Source of the DNA: a virus
DNA: 64,000 nt
Virus record (IMG/VR): IMGVR_UViG_3300042939_001032
Coordinates: 24,749 to 88,748 of that record
Strand: one strand, 5' to 3'
Shown here: piece after piece, positions 27,089 through 34,872 of the stretch
How positions within the stretch are numbered: position 1 is the stretch's first letter
Layout of the letters: each line of letters opens with the position of its first letter
The notes under the pieces: model-generated
Database searches by the model: none
Told to the model about the DNA's origin: nothing
Seen by the model: only the letters and a program-made list of their open reading frames with translations
Program-made: the position numbers and the translations under genes

Positions 27089-27093
27089 TTTAC

Positions 27094-27417
27094 ATGATCA
27101 GCTTCTCTAGATCCGCCTCCGGCAAGAGGGCTAGAGCGCCGCGTTGGTGGGGGAGGATGGTGGACCTGCTTCCATCCTTTTCCGCGCCGTGGCTCGAGCC
27201 ACACGCGTGGACGGAGGACTTAGCTAAGAAGTGGGTGGATTCCATCCCCTCAAAATGCCCTTTCGAGCGCCAAGTGTGGTGGGGAGATACACTGCTGCTT
27301 TACGTCCCGCCACTCTGCCCACTCAATCCCCTATCCTCCCAGCTCTACTCCATCAGACTCGAGGCCCAGACCTACCTCGCTACCCTCCAATCCGGCCGTA
27401 GCCAGTTTAAAGACTAA
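27094..27417 (+). CDS. Small conserved cyanophage-type protein, unknown function
   Basis: 107 residues, 5 bp after the fibre gene. The C-terminal half has VPPLCPLNPLSSQLYSIRLE then AQTYLA, a PP-x-C-x-L-N-P pattern that I have seen in small cyanophage proteins of unknown role. Arg/Trp-rich N-terminus. The GTTTAAAG element overlaps its last codons (27405-27412). No function is offered. Confidence 0.65.
   Translation: MISFSRSASGKRARAPRWWGRMVDLLPSFSAPWLEPHAWTEDLAKKWVDSIPSKCPFERQVWWGDTLLLYVPPLCPLNPLSSQLYSIRLEAQTYLATLQSGRSQFKD
27405..27412 (+). promoter_or_regulatory. GTTTAAAG element at the end of the fibre operon
   Basis: GTTTAAAGACTAAC overlaps the last codons of the preceding gene. A terminator hairpin follows after 17 bp, so it probably does not drive the gene at 27519. 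Possibly a chance copy or a very short transcript. Confidence 0.3.
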
Positions 27418-27429
27418 CATACAGCGACT

Positions 27430-27447
27430 ACCCCAATGCGGGGTTTT
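27430..27447 (+). terminator. Short terminator of the fibre operon
   Basis: ACCCC-AATGC-GGGGT followed by TTT. It occupies the place of the -35 and spacer of the next promoter. Confidence 0.6.
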
Positions 27448-27452
27448 CGTGG

Positions 27453-27458
27453 TATAAT
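27453..27458 (+). promoter_or_regulatory. Early-type -10 box TATAAT
   Basis: GGTATAATACTAGAG, about 60 bp before the ATG at 27519; no -35 consensus, since the terminator stem sits there. Gives a 5' leader of roughly 50 nt. Confidence 0.65.
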
Positions 27459-27518
27459 ACTAGAGAGTCGAAGAGAGAAACTTCACTCCCAAGAGACACC
27501 TACACAGTGAGAACCACA

Positions 27519-28457
27519 ATGTCCACAGCTACATTTTCCGTCACGACCATTGACCTGAGCACCAACGCTCCGCAGCTTGCCCCCCTCAGTGGCCGGGAAT
27601 ACACCTCCGAGTACACCTCGCTCCCCAACGCTAACCTGCCTAAGGCGATGCGTAAGGACCTGGACACCGTCTTCCAGTTCCTGACCGGCGAGGAACTCCC
27701 CCTCGACGAGAACACCTTCCTCATCAAGTCCCGCGACGGCGTCTACTTCCGCCTCTTCGGTCCTGTGCTTAAGGCCGGTGCTGAGGGCGTCGAAGCCACC
27801 GAGGATGGCAAGCTCTACATCCAGTGGGGCCCGCGCTACCTTCCTCTGAACGTGGTTAAGGGTGGTTTTACCAAGCCCGACGGTACCGAGATCGAGGCCG
27901 AGTTCGGCTCCTACAACTTCTCCGGCCGTGGAGAGGACCCCGCTCTGTTCCTGAGCGTCGACACCGAGGATGGCCAACTCGTACTGCCGGTGGCCGTTCG
28001 CTTCAGCGACTGGGAGAATCCCACCGAACCCAAGGCTCTCAACGCCCTCCTGAAGAAGAAGCCCGACGACGTCATCGCCCTGGTGCAGAAAGTCACCGTG
28101 AAGGGTGGTGGATCGGGTGGGGCCCGCGTCGAGGCCGATAGCGAGATCGACTTCCGCGACCTGGATGTGAACGTCCCCTACGAGGTGATCAACTACTACC
28201 AGTGCAAGACCTCGTACGGTCTGACCTACCGCATCATGATCAACAACTACCCCGCAGAGGGTCAGGTTGCTGGTGCATGGGCCCACTCCTCCATCCGTCC
28301 GCTCCTCTCCACTAAGCCCGAGATCACTCGCGAGAAACCCGCGACGCTGACCCTGCGCTCCAAGGAGGAACTGGAGAACAACAAGATCCGGATTCGCTCC
28401 ACTCTGCTGCTCTCCCGCCAGGAAGCTTCCGACGAAGACCTCAACCTGGACTTCTGA
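27519..28457 (+). CDS. Candidate single-stranded DNA-binding protein
   Basis: 312 residues from the ATG at 27519 (an in-frame GTG at 27507 is less likely). No strong family motif. What can be seen: a soluble, beta-rich, mildly acidic protein with a Gly-rich turn (VKGGGSGGARV) and a C-terminal acidic tail ending EASDEDLNLDF, the kind of short acidic tail closing on Phe that bacterial and phage SSBs use to recruit partners. It is a single-gene unit with its own early-type promoter and a strong terminator, suggesting high early expression. The codon use is strongly GC-ending and regular, as in highly expressed genes. SSB is an inference; a capsid or abundant structural protein cannot be excluded. 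Confidence 0.75.
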   Translation: MSTATFSVTTIDLSTNAPQLAPLSGREYTSEYTSLPNANLPKAMRKDLDTVFQFLTGEELPLDENTFLIKSRDGVYFRLFGPVLKAGAEGVEATEDGKLYIQWGPRYLPLNVVKGGFTKPDGTEIEAEFGSYNFSGRGEDPALFLSVDTEDGQLVLPVAVRFSDWENPTEPKALNALLKKKPDDVIALVQKVTVKGGGSGGARVEADSEIDFRDLDVNVPYEVINYYQCKTSYGLTYRIMINNYPAEGQVAGAWAHSSIRPLLSTKPEITREKPATLTLRSKEELENNKIRIRSTLLLSRQEASDEDLNLDF

Positions 28458-28481
28458 CCCGCTCACGGGCATAGAACCACT

Positions 28482-28516
28482 ACTCCCCCGGCTTCGGCTA
28501 GGGGAGTTTTTCTTTT
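28482..28516 (+). terminator. Strong intrinsic terminator
   Basis: ACTCCCC pairs with GGGGAGT around a GC-rich loop (with a GGCTTCGGCT inner hairpin), followed by TTTTTCTTTT. Ends the candidate SSB transcript and directly precedes a late element. Confidence 0.9.
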
Positions 28517-28518
28517 GG

Positions 28519-28526
28519 GTTTAAAG
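28519..28526 (+). promoter_or_regulatory. Late-type promoter element GTTTAAAG
   Basis: GTTTAAAGATCTAAC, 25 bp before the ATG at 28552, directly behind the terminator. The clearest isolated copy of the element. Confidence 0.7.
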
Positions 28527-28551
28527 ATCTAACACGGTACTTAATCTCTCA

Positions 28552-29106
28552 ATGGATCACGAACTTCATATCCCCGAGGGCTGGGTCGCGGCGAATTACG
28601 CCGAGCCCGGATCCGACACGGGGAAGACCAACAAAAACCTGGGGTTAGTCGAGCCGGGTCCTCAGACCGGCGAGGATGACTACCACTCCAAGTACGTTGA
28701 TCCTGAGGGAAAATTCGGAGCCACCAGTGTGGGAGGAGGAGAACCCTCATCCTACGAGGGTCCCCACGACAAAGACCTGAATCCAGAAGGCAAGGCGGGA
28801 TACGACGTGGGGCAGCTCCATGTCGCTCCCGGCGAGATCGTTGTGGAGCAGGGTGTGCAGCACAGACGTCCCTACTACCTCGTCACCCACCCCGACGAGG
28901 AGTACTTCTACTCCGTGGTTCCTAAAGTGAAAAGTACTTCTGAGGAGTACCGTAGTCCGAGGAAGAGAACCCGCTCCGAGGCGCTAGAGATGGCGTACAA
29001 GGTGCTCAATGCCACTCTCCCCGAGTCCGTCTCTGACCAGATGCACTACACCTACCCAGAGACCGAGATCGTGGTCAAGTCCACGGCCGGCCAGCAGCAT
29101 ATGTGA
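28552..29106 (+). CDS. Late protein with N-terminal IPEGW tag
   Basis: 184 residues starting MDHELHIPEGWVAANYAEPG. The tag-like IPEGW at residues 7-11 is shared (as VPEGW or VPAGW) with at least five proteins at 51.9-54.7 kb. Residues 50-90 hold two similar blocks (DPEGKFGATSVGGGEPSSYEG and NPEGKAGYDVG). The C-terminal 90 residues look like a small folded domain (HRRPYYLVTHPDEEYFYSVV). Single gene with its own late element and no enzyme motif. I infer a virion-associated protein. Confidence 0.75.
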   Translation: MDHELHIPEGWVAANYAEPGSDTGKTNKNLGLVEPGPQTGEDDYHSKYVDPEGKFGATSVGGGEPSSYEGPHDKDLNPEGKAGYDVGQLHVAPGEIVVEQGVQHRRPYYLVTHPDEEYFYSVVPKVKSTSEEYRSPRKRTRSEALEMAYKVLNATLPESVSDQMHYTYPETEIVVKSTAGQQHM

Positions 29107-29122
29107 CCACCACCAACCCGCC

Positions 29123-29146
29123 ATGGGATCCCATCCGTGGTAGAAT
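29123..29146 (+). promoter_or_regulatory. Palindrome plus -10 box TAGAAT
   Basis: ATGGGATCCCAT (29123-29134) then TAGAAT at 29141-29146, 24 bp before the GTG of the phosphoesterase. The palindrome takes the spacer position as in other hairpin-fused early promoters here. Confidence 0.5.
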
Positions 29147-29170
29147 GGTGGTAATCAGACGCCAACCGTA

Positions 29171-29908
29171 GTGCAGAACGTCCTGCTGATCTCCGACATC
29201 CACTCCCGCGACGACGCGCTGGAGCGCCTCCTGGACCGGCTCTCAAAGCCACTCAGCCAGGGCGCCCATCTTGTCTTCCTGGGGGATCTGTCGGACTGCA
29301 GGGATAAATTGTACAGGCCGAAGTGCTCCTTTCTAAAGGTCTACCGTCTCGTGCGGCAGCTTTGCGACGAGGGTTACGCTACCCTCCTCCACTCCAATCA
29401 CGCTCAGAACCTAACCGATCTGTTTCTTGAGAGGAGGGATGTTCGCAAGAGCATAGCGGGCTTCAAAAATACTATAGATGAAATCCGGACTTTGGACGAA
29501 CCTACTCGGGACGAACTGATCCTGTGGTTGGATTCAAGGCCTTTAACATTTACTTATAATTCCGGCAACGGAAAAACATACAAAGCCGCTCACGCCTTCT
29601 ACCAGAAGGATTTTGAGGCGAAGTACTCCGAGGGTGGGCTCACACCCACGGAGATCAACTCCACCCTACGCGGTCGCGAGTCATCGTGGCTGTGGCAGGG
29701 TAAAAAGATAACCAAGCGCACGGGGTTCTGGCGCAACCCACAACGGTGGGGTGCCACTGGCACCGACGTACTCTGCTCGGGGCACTGGGCCAGGGTTCTT
29801 GTCGAGGACAATTGCGTTGTGAACGACCCCGGCGGGGACGCCACCGACGGAACTCTAGGAGTATTCGACTGCGATAACCACAACCTCACCATCCACGAAA
29901 ACAAATGA
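29171..29908 (+). CDS. Calcineurin-like metallophosphoesterase
   Basis: 245 residues from a GTG. The N-terminus reads LLISDIHSRDDAL, then LVFLGDLSDCRD, then LLHSNH and near the end VLCSGHWARV: the D-x-H, G-D, N-H and G-H motifs of the two-metal phosphoesterase fold in order. Two deviate: the usual GNHE is HSNH and the usual GH-x-H is GHWA, so one metal ligand may be missing or different. Members act on phosphodiesters, phosphoproteins or dinucleotide polyphosphates; the substrate is unknown here. Its last base overlaps the NrdB start (ATGA), placing it in the nucleotide-metabolism operon. A mid-part (about 29.47-29.6 kb) is AT-richer. Confidence 0.82.
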   Translation: MQNVLLISDIHSRDDALERLLDRLSKPLSQGAHLVFLGDLSDCRDKLYRPKCSFLKVYRLVRQLCDEGYATLLHSNHAQNLTDLFLERRDVRKSIAGFKNTIDEIRTLDEPTRDELILWLDSRPLTFTYNSGNGKTYKAAHAFYQKDFEAKYSEGGLTPTEINSTLRGRESSWLWQGKKITKRTGFWRNPQRWGATGTDVLCSGHWARVLVEDNCVVNDPGGDATDGTLGVFDCDNHNLTIHENK

Positions 29909-30915
29909 GCATCAGCATCCTCGAGCACAACAAGATGGTCTTCAAGAAGGACGACGGGTTCGATTACCCGGAGTTCTACGACTACTACGAGAACACCGTA
30001 GCCTCCGTATGGCGGCACGCGGAGGTACCTATGGAGGGAGATCTGCGAGATTGGCAATTCAACTCAACACCCGACGAAAGAGCGGTTATAGCCGGGATTC
30101 TAAAGGGCTTTGTAAGCGCGGAATTGGGTATAGGTTGTTACTGGGCGGATGAGGTCTGCCGGATTTTCCCTAAGCCGGAGATCCAGTCCATGGCCCGGGC
30201 CTTCTCGTTTTTTGAGACGATCCACGCCGCCGCCTACTCGTACCTCAACGACGTCCTCGGCCTCAAGGACTACGAGGAGTTCATCAACGATCCCGTGGCG
30301 TGCTCTAAGATCGACACCTTCTTCCAGAAGTACCCCGACAAGGTCGCCCTAGCTGTCTTCTCCGGAGCTGGCGAGGGTGTTTCCCTGTTCAGTTCCTTCG
30401 CCGTACTACTGAGCTTTAACAAGGATGGACGTTACAAAGGCCTCGCGCAGATTATCTCGTGGTCCGCTATCGACGAGCAAACTCACTCGGAGGCTGGGTG
30501 CAAGCTTTTCCGCTATCTTGTCAACGAGACGGGACTCACGGATGCTGAGGAGCAGGCGATTTACGAGGGCTTCCGCCTCGTGGTGGATAAGGAGTTCGCT
30601 TTTATTGACCACATTTTTAACGCTGCATATATTGGCTCAATCGATGCGGATGAGTTGAAAGCTTACATAACCAACCGCGCCAATGAACAGCTCGTCACGC
30701 TCGGACTTCGGCAGATCTTCCATCTGTCCACCGAGGAACTCTCAAGAGCAAAGTCCATCAGTGCCTGGTTCGAGCCCATGATCAAAGGGGCTAGTAGTTC
30801 GGATTTCTTCGCGCAGGGCAAGTCGGGCGACAACTACGTTGCCAAACCCACTCAGGACTACATGAGTGTCGATCTCACAGCGCTAGATCTGGACTCCTGC
30901 CTCTCCTACCACTAA
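29905..30915 (+). CDS. nrdB: Ribonucleotide reductase class I, small subunit
   Basis: 336 residues. The di-iron and radical residues are present: ETIHAAAY gives the Glu, His (+3) and radical Tyr (+7); GEGVSLFSSF supplies the third Glu; DEQTHSEAG gives the last Glu and His. It generates the tyrosyl radical used by NrdA to make dNDPs. Translationally coupled to the phosphoesterase (ATGA overlap); NrdA lies 0.9 kb downstream beyond three small genes. The Tyr indicates an ordinary class Ia/b type rather than a metal-only variant. Confidence 0.95.
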   Translation: MSISILEHNKMVFKKDDGFDYPEFYDYYENTVASVWRHAEVPMEGDLRDWQFNSTPDERAVIAGILKGFVSAELGIGCYWADEVCRIFPKPEIQSMARAFSFFETIHAAAYSYLNDVLGLKDYEEFINDPVACSKIDTFFQKYPDKVALAVFSGAGEGVSLFSSFAVLLSFNKDGRYKGLAQIISWSAIDEQTHSEAGCKLFRYLVNETGLTDAEEQAIYEGFRLVVDKEFAFIDHIFNAAYIGSIDADELKAYITNRANEQLVTLGLRQIFHLSTEELSRAKSISAWFEPMIKGASSSDFFAQGKSGDNYVAKPTQDYMSVDLTALDLDSCLSYH

Positions 30916-30929
30916 TGTAAGGAGGGTCC

Positions 30930-31091
30930 ATGTCTATCTCCAAGCCGGTAAGCATAACCAACGGAAAGTGGTTGGTGCAGACCTCAAATGGCCACAAGAT
31001 CTTCGAGGACGGCGAGACAGCCCAAGATTTCTACCTGATAAACAAGCACAGAGAAAACCAGAAAGCCCATGGCGATTCACCCAAACCCTGA
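30930..31091 (+). CDS. Small unknown protein
   Basis: 53 residues with a perfect AAGGAGG site 6 bp before the ATG. Sequence starts MSISKPVSITNGKWLVQTSN; contains NGHKIFEDGETAQDFY. No family recognised. It overlaps the next gene by 23 bp and sits between nrdB and an HNH gene. Confidence 0.6.
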   Translation: MSISKPVSITNGKWLVQTSNGHKIFEDGETAQDFYLINKHRENQKAHGDSPKP

Positions 31092-31275
31092 TAGAGACAG
31101 CAAGCTTATGGTAGCCGATCACGGCACCGTGTGCCTCATCACCGACCGCAAAGCCGACCTCTACATCCAACGCTACAGAAAGAACATGATCACCTCCCCA
31201 CCGCCTGACAGGTTCTCAAGACCCTGCGGCGGGATGGGTGGCTTCGACGACTACGTGGAAAGATGGCATGAGTGA
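31069..31275 (+). CDS. Small unknown protein
   Basis: 68 residues, starting inside the previous gene. Starts MAIHPNPDRDSKLMVADHGT; basic middle (RKADLYIQRYRKN). Overlaps the HNH start at 31268. Not recognised. Confidence 0.5.
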   Translation: MAIHPNPDRDSKLMVADHGTVCLITDRKADLYIQRYRKNMITSPPPDRFSRPCGGMGGFDDYVERWHE

Positions 31276-31684
31276 CTTTGTAAGACCCGATGGCTGGAGG
31301 GTCAGAGGGCGGGATCAGGGAGGGCGTAACTACGCCGACTCTGGCGAACAATGGAAGCAGTGGAAGGACTCCCCCTACGAAGTCAGTAGTGGGGGGAAAG
31401 TTCGTCGTAAGGGAGACACCCAGAACCGCAAGCCACGCGACGACGATCGCAAGCACCAGAGAATGAACCTCACCTGGGGAGGGAAGAGGGAGGAGCCCCC
31501 AATCCACCAGATGGTGATGGAGCTATTCGGCCCTCCCAAGCCCCAAGGAGAGCATATCGTAATCCTGCACAAGGACAACGACGGAACCAACAACTCCATC
31601 TCCAATCTGAAGTGGGGTACGAGATCCGAGAACGTTCAGCAGGCCCACGACGACGGCCTTATCCGCTCCAAGAAAAAGAAGTGA
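31268..31684 (+). CDS. HNH homing endonuclease (NUMOD4 + HNH_3 type)
   Basis: 138 residues from the ATG at 31268. NUMOD4-like DNA-binding part: EQWKQWKDSPYEVSSGGKVR. HNH_3 part: IHQMVMELFGPPKPQGEHIV, LHKDNDGTNNSISNLKWGTR, ENVQQA, i.e. the H-Q-x-V..H-x-D-x-x-x-x-N-N-x-x-x-N-L-x-W-G-T pattern. Such free-standing endonucleases insert between phage genes and spread by homing; this one lies between nrdB and nrdA, a classic site. Basic tail RSKKKK. PDGWRV near its start resembles the VPEGW tag but is probably chance. Confidence 0.88.
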   Translation: MSDFVRPDGWRVRGRDQGGRNYADSGEQWKQWKDSPYEVSSGGKVRRKGDTQNRKPRDDDRKHQRMNLTWGGKREEPPIHQMVMELFGPPKPQGEHIVILHKDNDGTNNSISNLKWGTRSENVQQAHDDGLIRSKKKK

Positions 31685-31750
31685 TGGGTGGTTGGTTAGT
31701 TGGTAGGTAATTGTTAGTTACCAAGCTGCTACGCTACGCCTTATTTTTGT

Positions 31751-31756
31751 TAGAAT
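31751..31756 (+). promoter_or_regulatory. Early-type -10 box TAGAAT before nrdA
   Basis: TTGTTAGAATAAACG in an AT-rich 95-bp gap, 23 bp before the nrdA ATG. The gap also holds GGTAA/TTACC (31706-31722), a weak hairpin, and no terminator is seen. AGGAAG serves as ribosome site. Confidence 0.5.
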
Positions 31757-31779
31757 AAACGACCAGGAAGCCAGCCATT

Positions 31780-33693
31780 ATGTCCGAGTTACAAGTCCCC
31801 GAGTGGATGTCCAAGGAAGCCATCAAAACTCTCTCAAAAGGCTACCTGTATCAGGGCGAGACGCCCAGGGGGATGTACGAGCGTGTGGCCAACCAGGCCG
31901 CCAAACTGCTCAACTACCCCGAGATCTCAGGAGACATCTTCGAGGTGCTCTGGCGTGGGTTTCTGGGACTTGCCACTCCCGTGGCTAGTAACTTCGGCAC
32001 CTCGCGTGGCCTGCCTATCAGCTGCTACTCGAATGATATTTCGGACTCCGTGCGCTCCATCTACTCCCACCTCAAGGAGTCGGCGGCGCTCTCCCAGTAC
32101 GGTGGCGGGGTGGGAACCTACTTCGGCAATATCAGACCCTCCGGGGCACCCATCTCGTCTGGTGGGAAGAGCACCGGCGTGGTGCCGTGGATGAGGCAGT
32201 ATGACCAGTGCGCCGCTGTGGTGTCTCAGGGTGGGGTGAGGCGTGGCAGTTTCGCTCTCTACCTCCCCATCGACCACCCCGATCTTCCGGAGGTTTTACG
32301 CTCCAAGGACCACTCGCAGGGCGACCCACGTGACTTCATCGACAGCAACATCGCCATCACCATCACCGATGAGTGGGTAGAGAGCCTGCTTGCCGGGGAT
32401 AGGGACAAGCAGAAGTTGTTCGGCGAGGTGCTGAAGTCTAGACTGGTGTCAGGGTCTCCATACATCATCTTTATCGACAACGCCAACAAGGCCAATCCGG
32501 AATGCTACACTCAGAGAGGACTGAGTGTTAAGCTCAGCAATCTCTGCTCGGAGATCTTCCTGCACACCGACGAGAACCACACCTTCGTCTGCGTTCTCTC
32601 CTCTATCAACCTAGCACGCTGGGAGGAGTGGAAGGACTGGACCGGCCCGGCCACTGGCAAAACCGTCCCCGAACTGGCCGTGTACCTCCTCGACGCTGTT
32701 GTGGAGGAGTTCTGCCACAAGGCCGATCGCATCACCTCCATGGGAAGAGCGGTAAGGTTCGCTCGCAAGTCCAGGGCACTGGGCCTGGGGACCATGGGCC
32801 TCCACGCTCTCTACCAGTCCAAGAACCTCCCCTTCGCCTCCGCCGAGGCCCGCCAACTCAACGAGAAGGTTCACAGGTACGTCAAGGAGAAGGCGCAGAA
32901 AGCCTCCCGTGAGATGGCCGTCACCTATGGCGAGCCGGAATGGTGCCAGGGTACCGGGCTCCGTCACACCCACCTCATGGCCATCGCCCCCACCAAATCC
33001 AACTCCGTAATCTGCGGAGCGGGAAGCGAGGGTATCGAGCCCATCGACGCGAACTACTACGTTGCAAAGCAGGCCAAGGGGACCTTCGTTCGCAAGAACA
33101 AGTACCTTGTGGAACACCTCGAAAAGATCGGAAAGAATACCGACGAGACGTGGGAGTCGATTCTGGAGTTCAGAGGATCGATCCAGCATCTCAAGTTCAT
33201 CGACGACCACACCAAGGAGGTGTTCAGGACGGCGCGTGAGATCGACCAGTTTGAGATCATCAGGCAGGCCGCGGACCGGCAGAAGTACGTCTGCCAGGGT
33301 CAGTCCATCAACCTCTTCGTCGATCCCGAGTCCTCGCCGGAGTACCTCTTCAAGCTCCACCTGAGCGCTTGGAAGGGTGGCCTCAAGTCCCTCTACTATC
33401 TGAAGAGTTCGTCCCTGCTCGTGAAGAAGAAGCCTCCTGGCCAGCAGAAGGTCGCGAAGATCATCACCAAGCAGGAGTGCCCCTACTGCTCCATGGCCAA
33501 GTCCCTCCTCCGTAGCCAGGGCTGGACCATCAACGAGGTGGATAGGGCCGATGTCCCCGACTCCGAGTGGGTGTGGAAGACCGTGCCCCAGATCTGGCTC
33601 AATGACCAGTACGTTGGAGGCTACACCGACCTCGCCGAGAAGCTAGGTCAGGGGGAGAAGACATACAGCGAGTGTGCCGCCTGCGAGGGTTGA
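31780..33693 (+). CDS. nrdA: Ribonucleotide reductase class I large subunit with internal glutaredoxin domain
   Basis: 637 residues. Catalytic features: LPISCYSND (near 80) for the first Cys, NLCSEIFL (near 253) for the radical Cys with Asn and Glu, and VCVLSSINLARW for the partner Cys. A Tyr pair (LYYLK near 537) continues the radical path. Then comes a full glutaredoxin domain: AKIITKQECPYCSMAK (CPYC near 567), TVPQIWLNDQYVGGYTDL. After it comes the C-terminal swinging-arm pair ECAACEG. The N-terminal ATP cone of E. coli NrdA is missing, as in many phage enzymes, so allosteric activity control is probably lost. The enzyme carries its own reductant. Confidence 0.95.
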   Translation: MSELQVPEWMSKEAIKTLSKGYLYQGETPRGMYERVANQAAKLLNYPEISGDIFEVLWRGFLGLATPVASNFGTSRGLPISCYSNDISDSVRSIYSHLKESAALSQYGGGVGTYFGNIRPSGAPISSGGKSTGVVPWMRQYDQCAAVVSQGGVRRGSFALYLPIDHPDLPEVLRSKDHSQGDPRDFIDSNIAITITDEWVESLLAGDRDKQKLFGEVLKSRLVSGSPYIIFIDNANKANPECYTQRGLSVKLSNLCSEIFLHTDENHTFVCVLSSINLARWEEWKDWTGPATGKTVPELAVYLLDAVVEEFCHKADRITSMGRAVRFARKSRALGLGTMGLHALYQSKNLPFASAEARQLNEKVHRYVKEKAQKASREMAVTYGEPEWCQGTGLRHTHLMAIAPTKSNSVICGAGSEGIEPIDANYYVAKQAKGTFVRKNKYLVEHLEKIGKNTDETWESILEFRGSIQHLKFIDDHTKEVFRTAREIDQFEIIRQAADRQKYVCQGQSINLFVDPESSPEYLFKLHLSAWKGGLKSLYYLKSSSLLVKKKPPGQQKVAKIITKQECPYCSMAKSLLRSQGWTINEVDRADVPDSEWVWKTVPQIWLNDQYVGGYTDLAEKLGQGEKTYSECAACEG

Positions 33694-33718
33694 CATCCTC
33701 CCCGATCCATGATATGAT
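33690..33718 (+). promoter_or_regulatory. Consensus sigma70-like promoter
   Basis: TTGACA (33690-33695, overlapping the nrdA stop), 17-bp spacer, TATGAT (33713-33718). 24 bp before the dUTPase/dCTPase ATG. Best early promoter in the window. Confidence 0.85.
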
Positions 33719-33742
33719 CTCTAGAGAAAGTTCTGTAAGCCA

Positions 33743-34225
33743 ATGAGTTTCGATTACGTCAAGTTCATCAACGATGGCTTCGAGGCGCAGGAGAAGTACG
33801 CCGCCAAAGTCGGTGGTGTCGGGCCTGAGATGCTGATGAAGTACGAGGCGGCGCACGGTTACCTCAACGAGGACTGGCTCTGCTACCGCTACGAGAAAGT
33901 CATCGAGTACTTCGGCCACCTCATGGAGGAAGCGATCGAAGCCCGGGTGTACGTCCCCCGCCGCTCTTGGAAGAACAAAGAGCGGAGTTACATGGACTCA
34001 CCCGAACTCCGCCGGGAGTTTATAGCTGAGATGTATGACATCCTTCTCTTCCACCGAGCCATCCTGGCCTACGCCGGCGTGACCGGCGAGGAGTTCTCCG
34101 CCATCGCCGCGGAGAAGCAGGCCTACAATCAGGTCCGGCCGGATCATAACGTGAACGGAGACGCCTCCGTCACCGCGTCCCCCTCCGAAGAGCTTCAGGG
34201 TATCTGCGACTCAGCATCGTTCTAA
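33743..34225 (+). CDS. All-alpha NTP pyrophosphatase (dUTPase/dCTPase-like)
   Basis: 160 residues, all helical, of the dimeric dUTPase / T4 gp56-like fold. Motifs in order: HLMEEAIEAR with a VPRRSWKN basic loop, EFIAEMYDILLFHRAILAYAG (the E-x-x-D-I-L-F helix), and EKQAYNQVRPDH (K-x-x-x-N-x-x-R-x-D). The enzyme hydrolyses dUTP or dCTP to the monophosphate, which supplies dUMP for ThyX or dCMP for the ThyA-family protein at 40.1 kb. The family call is fair; which base it prefers cannot be read from the sequence. Own strong promoter, unlike nrdA upstream. Confidence 0.72.
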   Translation: MSFDYVKFINDGFEAQEKYAAKVGGVGPEMLMKYEAAHGYLNEDWLCYRYEKVIEYFGHLMEEAIEARVYVPRRSWKNKERSYMDSPELRREFIAEMYDILLFHRAILAYAGVTGEEFSAIAAEKQAYNQVRPDHNVNGDASVTASPSEELQGICDSASF

Positions 34226-34229
34226 ACCC

Positions 34230-34412
34230 ATGGCCCCCGTCCCCCGCCAACGCCTCATCAGTAAGATCGACAAATCATCCTGTAGGAACTGCGCTGGCAG
34301 GGGATTCCTCGTTATCGAGAAAAACTCGCCCGACGGGCGTGTATTACCCAACGAAATAGTAGAATGTGGAGTCTGCGATGGCACCGGAAAACGTCAAACA
34401 GATCAGGCCTAA
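34230..34412 (+). CDS. DnaJ-type zinc-finger mini-protein
   Basis: 60 residues with two CxxCxGxG motifs: CRNCAGRG and CGVCDGTG, separated by an acidic/Pro loop, as in the DnaJ zinc domain. Such stand-alone pairs bind zinc and possibly unfolded protein or RNA. Overlaps the next gene by 35 bp. Confidence 0.7.
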   Translation: MAPVPRQRLISKIDKSSCRNCAGRGFLVIEKNSPDGRVLPNEIVECGVCDGTGKRQTDQA

Positions 34413-34863
34413 CACCCAGGTCCTAGTGCTCAACGCGTCCTACGAACCTCTCCATGTCACGAGCTGGAAGAGAGCCATCATCCTCCTGCTCAAGGAGAAA
34501 GCCCTGATCGTATCGGCTAAAGTCATCCGGCTCACCGAGTACATAAGGATACCCTTCTCCAGGATCAACTCGCTCAAACCCTCCCGCAGCCTCATATACA
34601 AGCGTGACGGGCACAAGTGCCAGTACTGCGGATCGACAAGACGCCTGACCATCGACCACGTGATCCCCAGGAGCAGGGGAGGCAAGGACACGTGGGAGAA
34701 TCTGGTCGTGGCGTGCTCGACATGCAATACGCGTAAGGGCGACATCCCGCTCGAGCAGACAGGGATGAGACTGACTAGAAAGCCAAGCGCGCCCGCGAAT
34801 AGGTTCCTGTTAAGTCTGATAGACTCCGGGTCTCCGGAGTGGCTTCAGTACGCATTCGATTAA
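34378..34863 (+). CDS. HNH endonuclease (classic HNH)
   Basis: 161 residues from the ATG at 34378 (an in-frame ATG at 34366 is possible). The C-terminal part is a textbook HNH: CQYCG, LTIDHVIPRSRGGKDTWENL, CSTCNTRKGD. N-terminal VLVLNASYEPLHVTSWKRA is the cyanobacterial/phage HNH leader pattern. Stand-alone HNH proteins of this type are common in cyanobacteria and their phages and may be homing or restriction-like enzymes. Confidence 0.88.
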   Translation: MAPENVKQIRPNTQVLVLNASYEPLHVTSWKRAIILLLKEKALIVSAKVIRLTEYIRIPFSRINSLKPSRSLIYKRDGHKCQYCGSTRRLTIDHVIPRSRGGKDTWENLVVACSTCNTRKGDIPLEQTGMRLTRKPSAPANRFLLSLIDSGSPEWLQYAFD

Positions 34864-34872
34864 AGAAACATA

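Noticed and set aside
27483-28472. Minus-strand frame opposite the candidate SSB gene
   Set aside because: Shadow from regular GC-ending codons; the plus gene has promoter and terminator.
29950-29980. GGGTTCGATTACCCG resembling a tRNA T arm
   Set aside because: Lies in the nrdB coding sequence (GFDYPEF); no acceptor or anticodon arm nearby.
31268-31310. PDGWRV in the HNH protein as a seventh tag
   Set aside because: Lacks the V-P-E context and lies in a homing endonuclease likely of foreign origin.
31780-31815. VPEWMSK at the NrdA start as a tag
   Set aside because: No Gly before Trp; part of the normal NrdA N-terminus.
32611-33360. Minus-strand frame opposite nrdA
   Set aside because: Antisense to a highly conserved enzyme; no family likeness.
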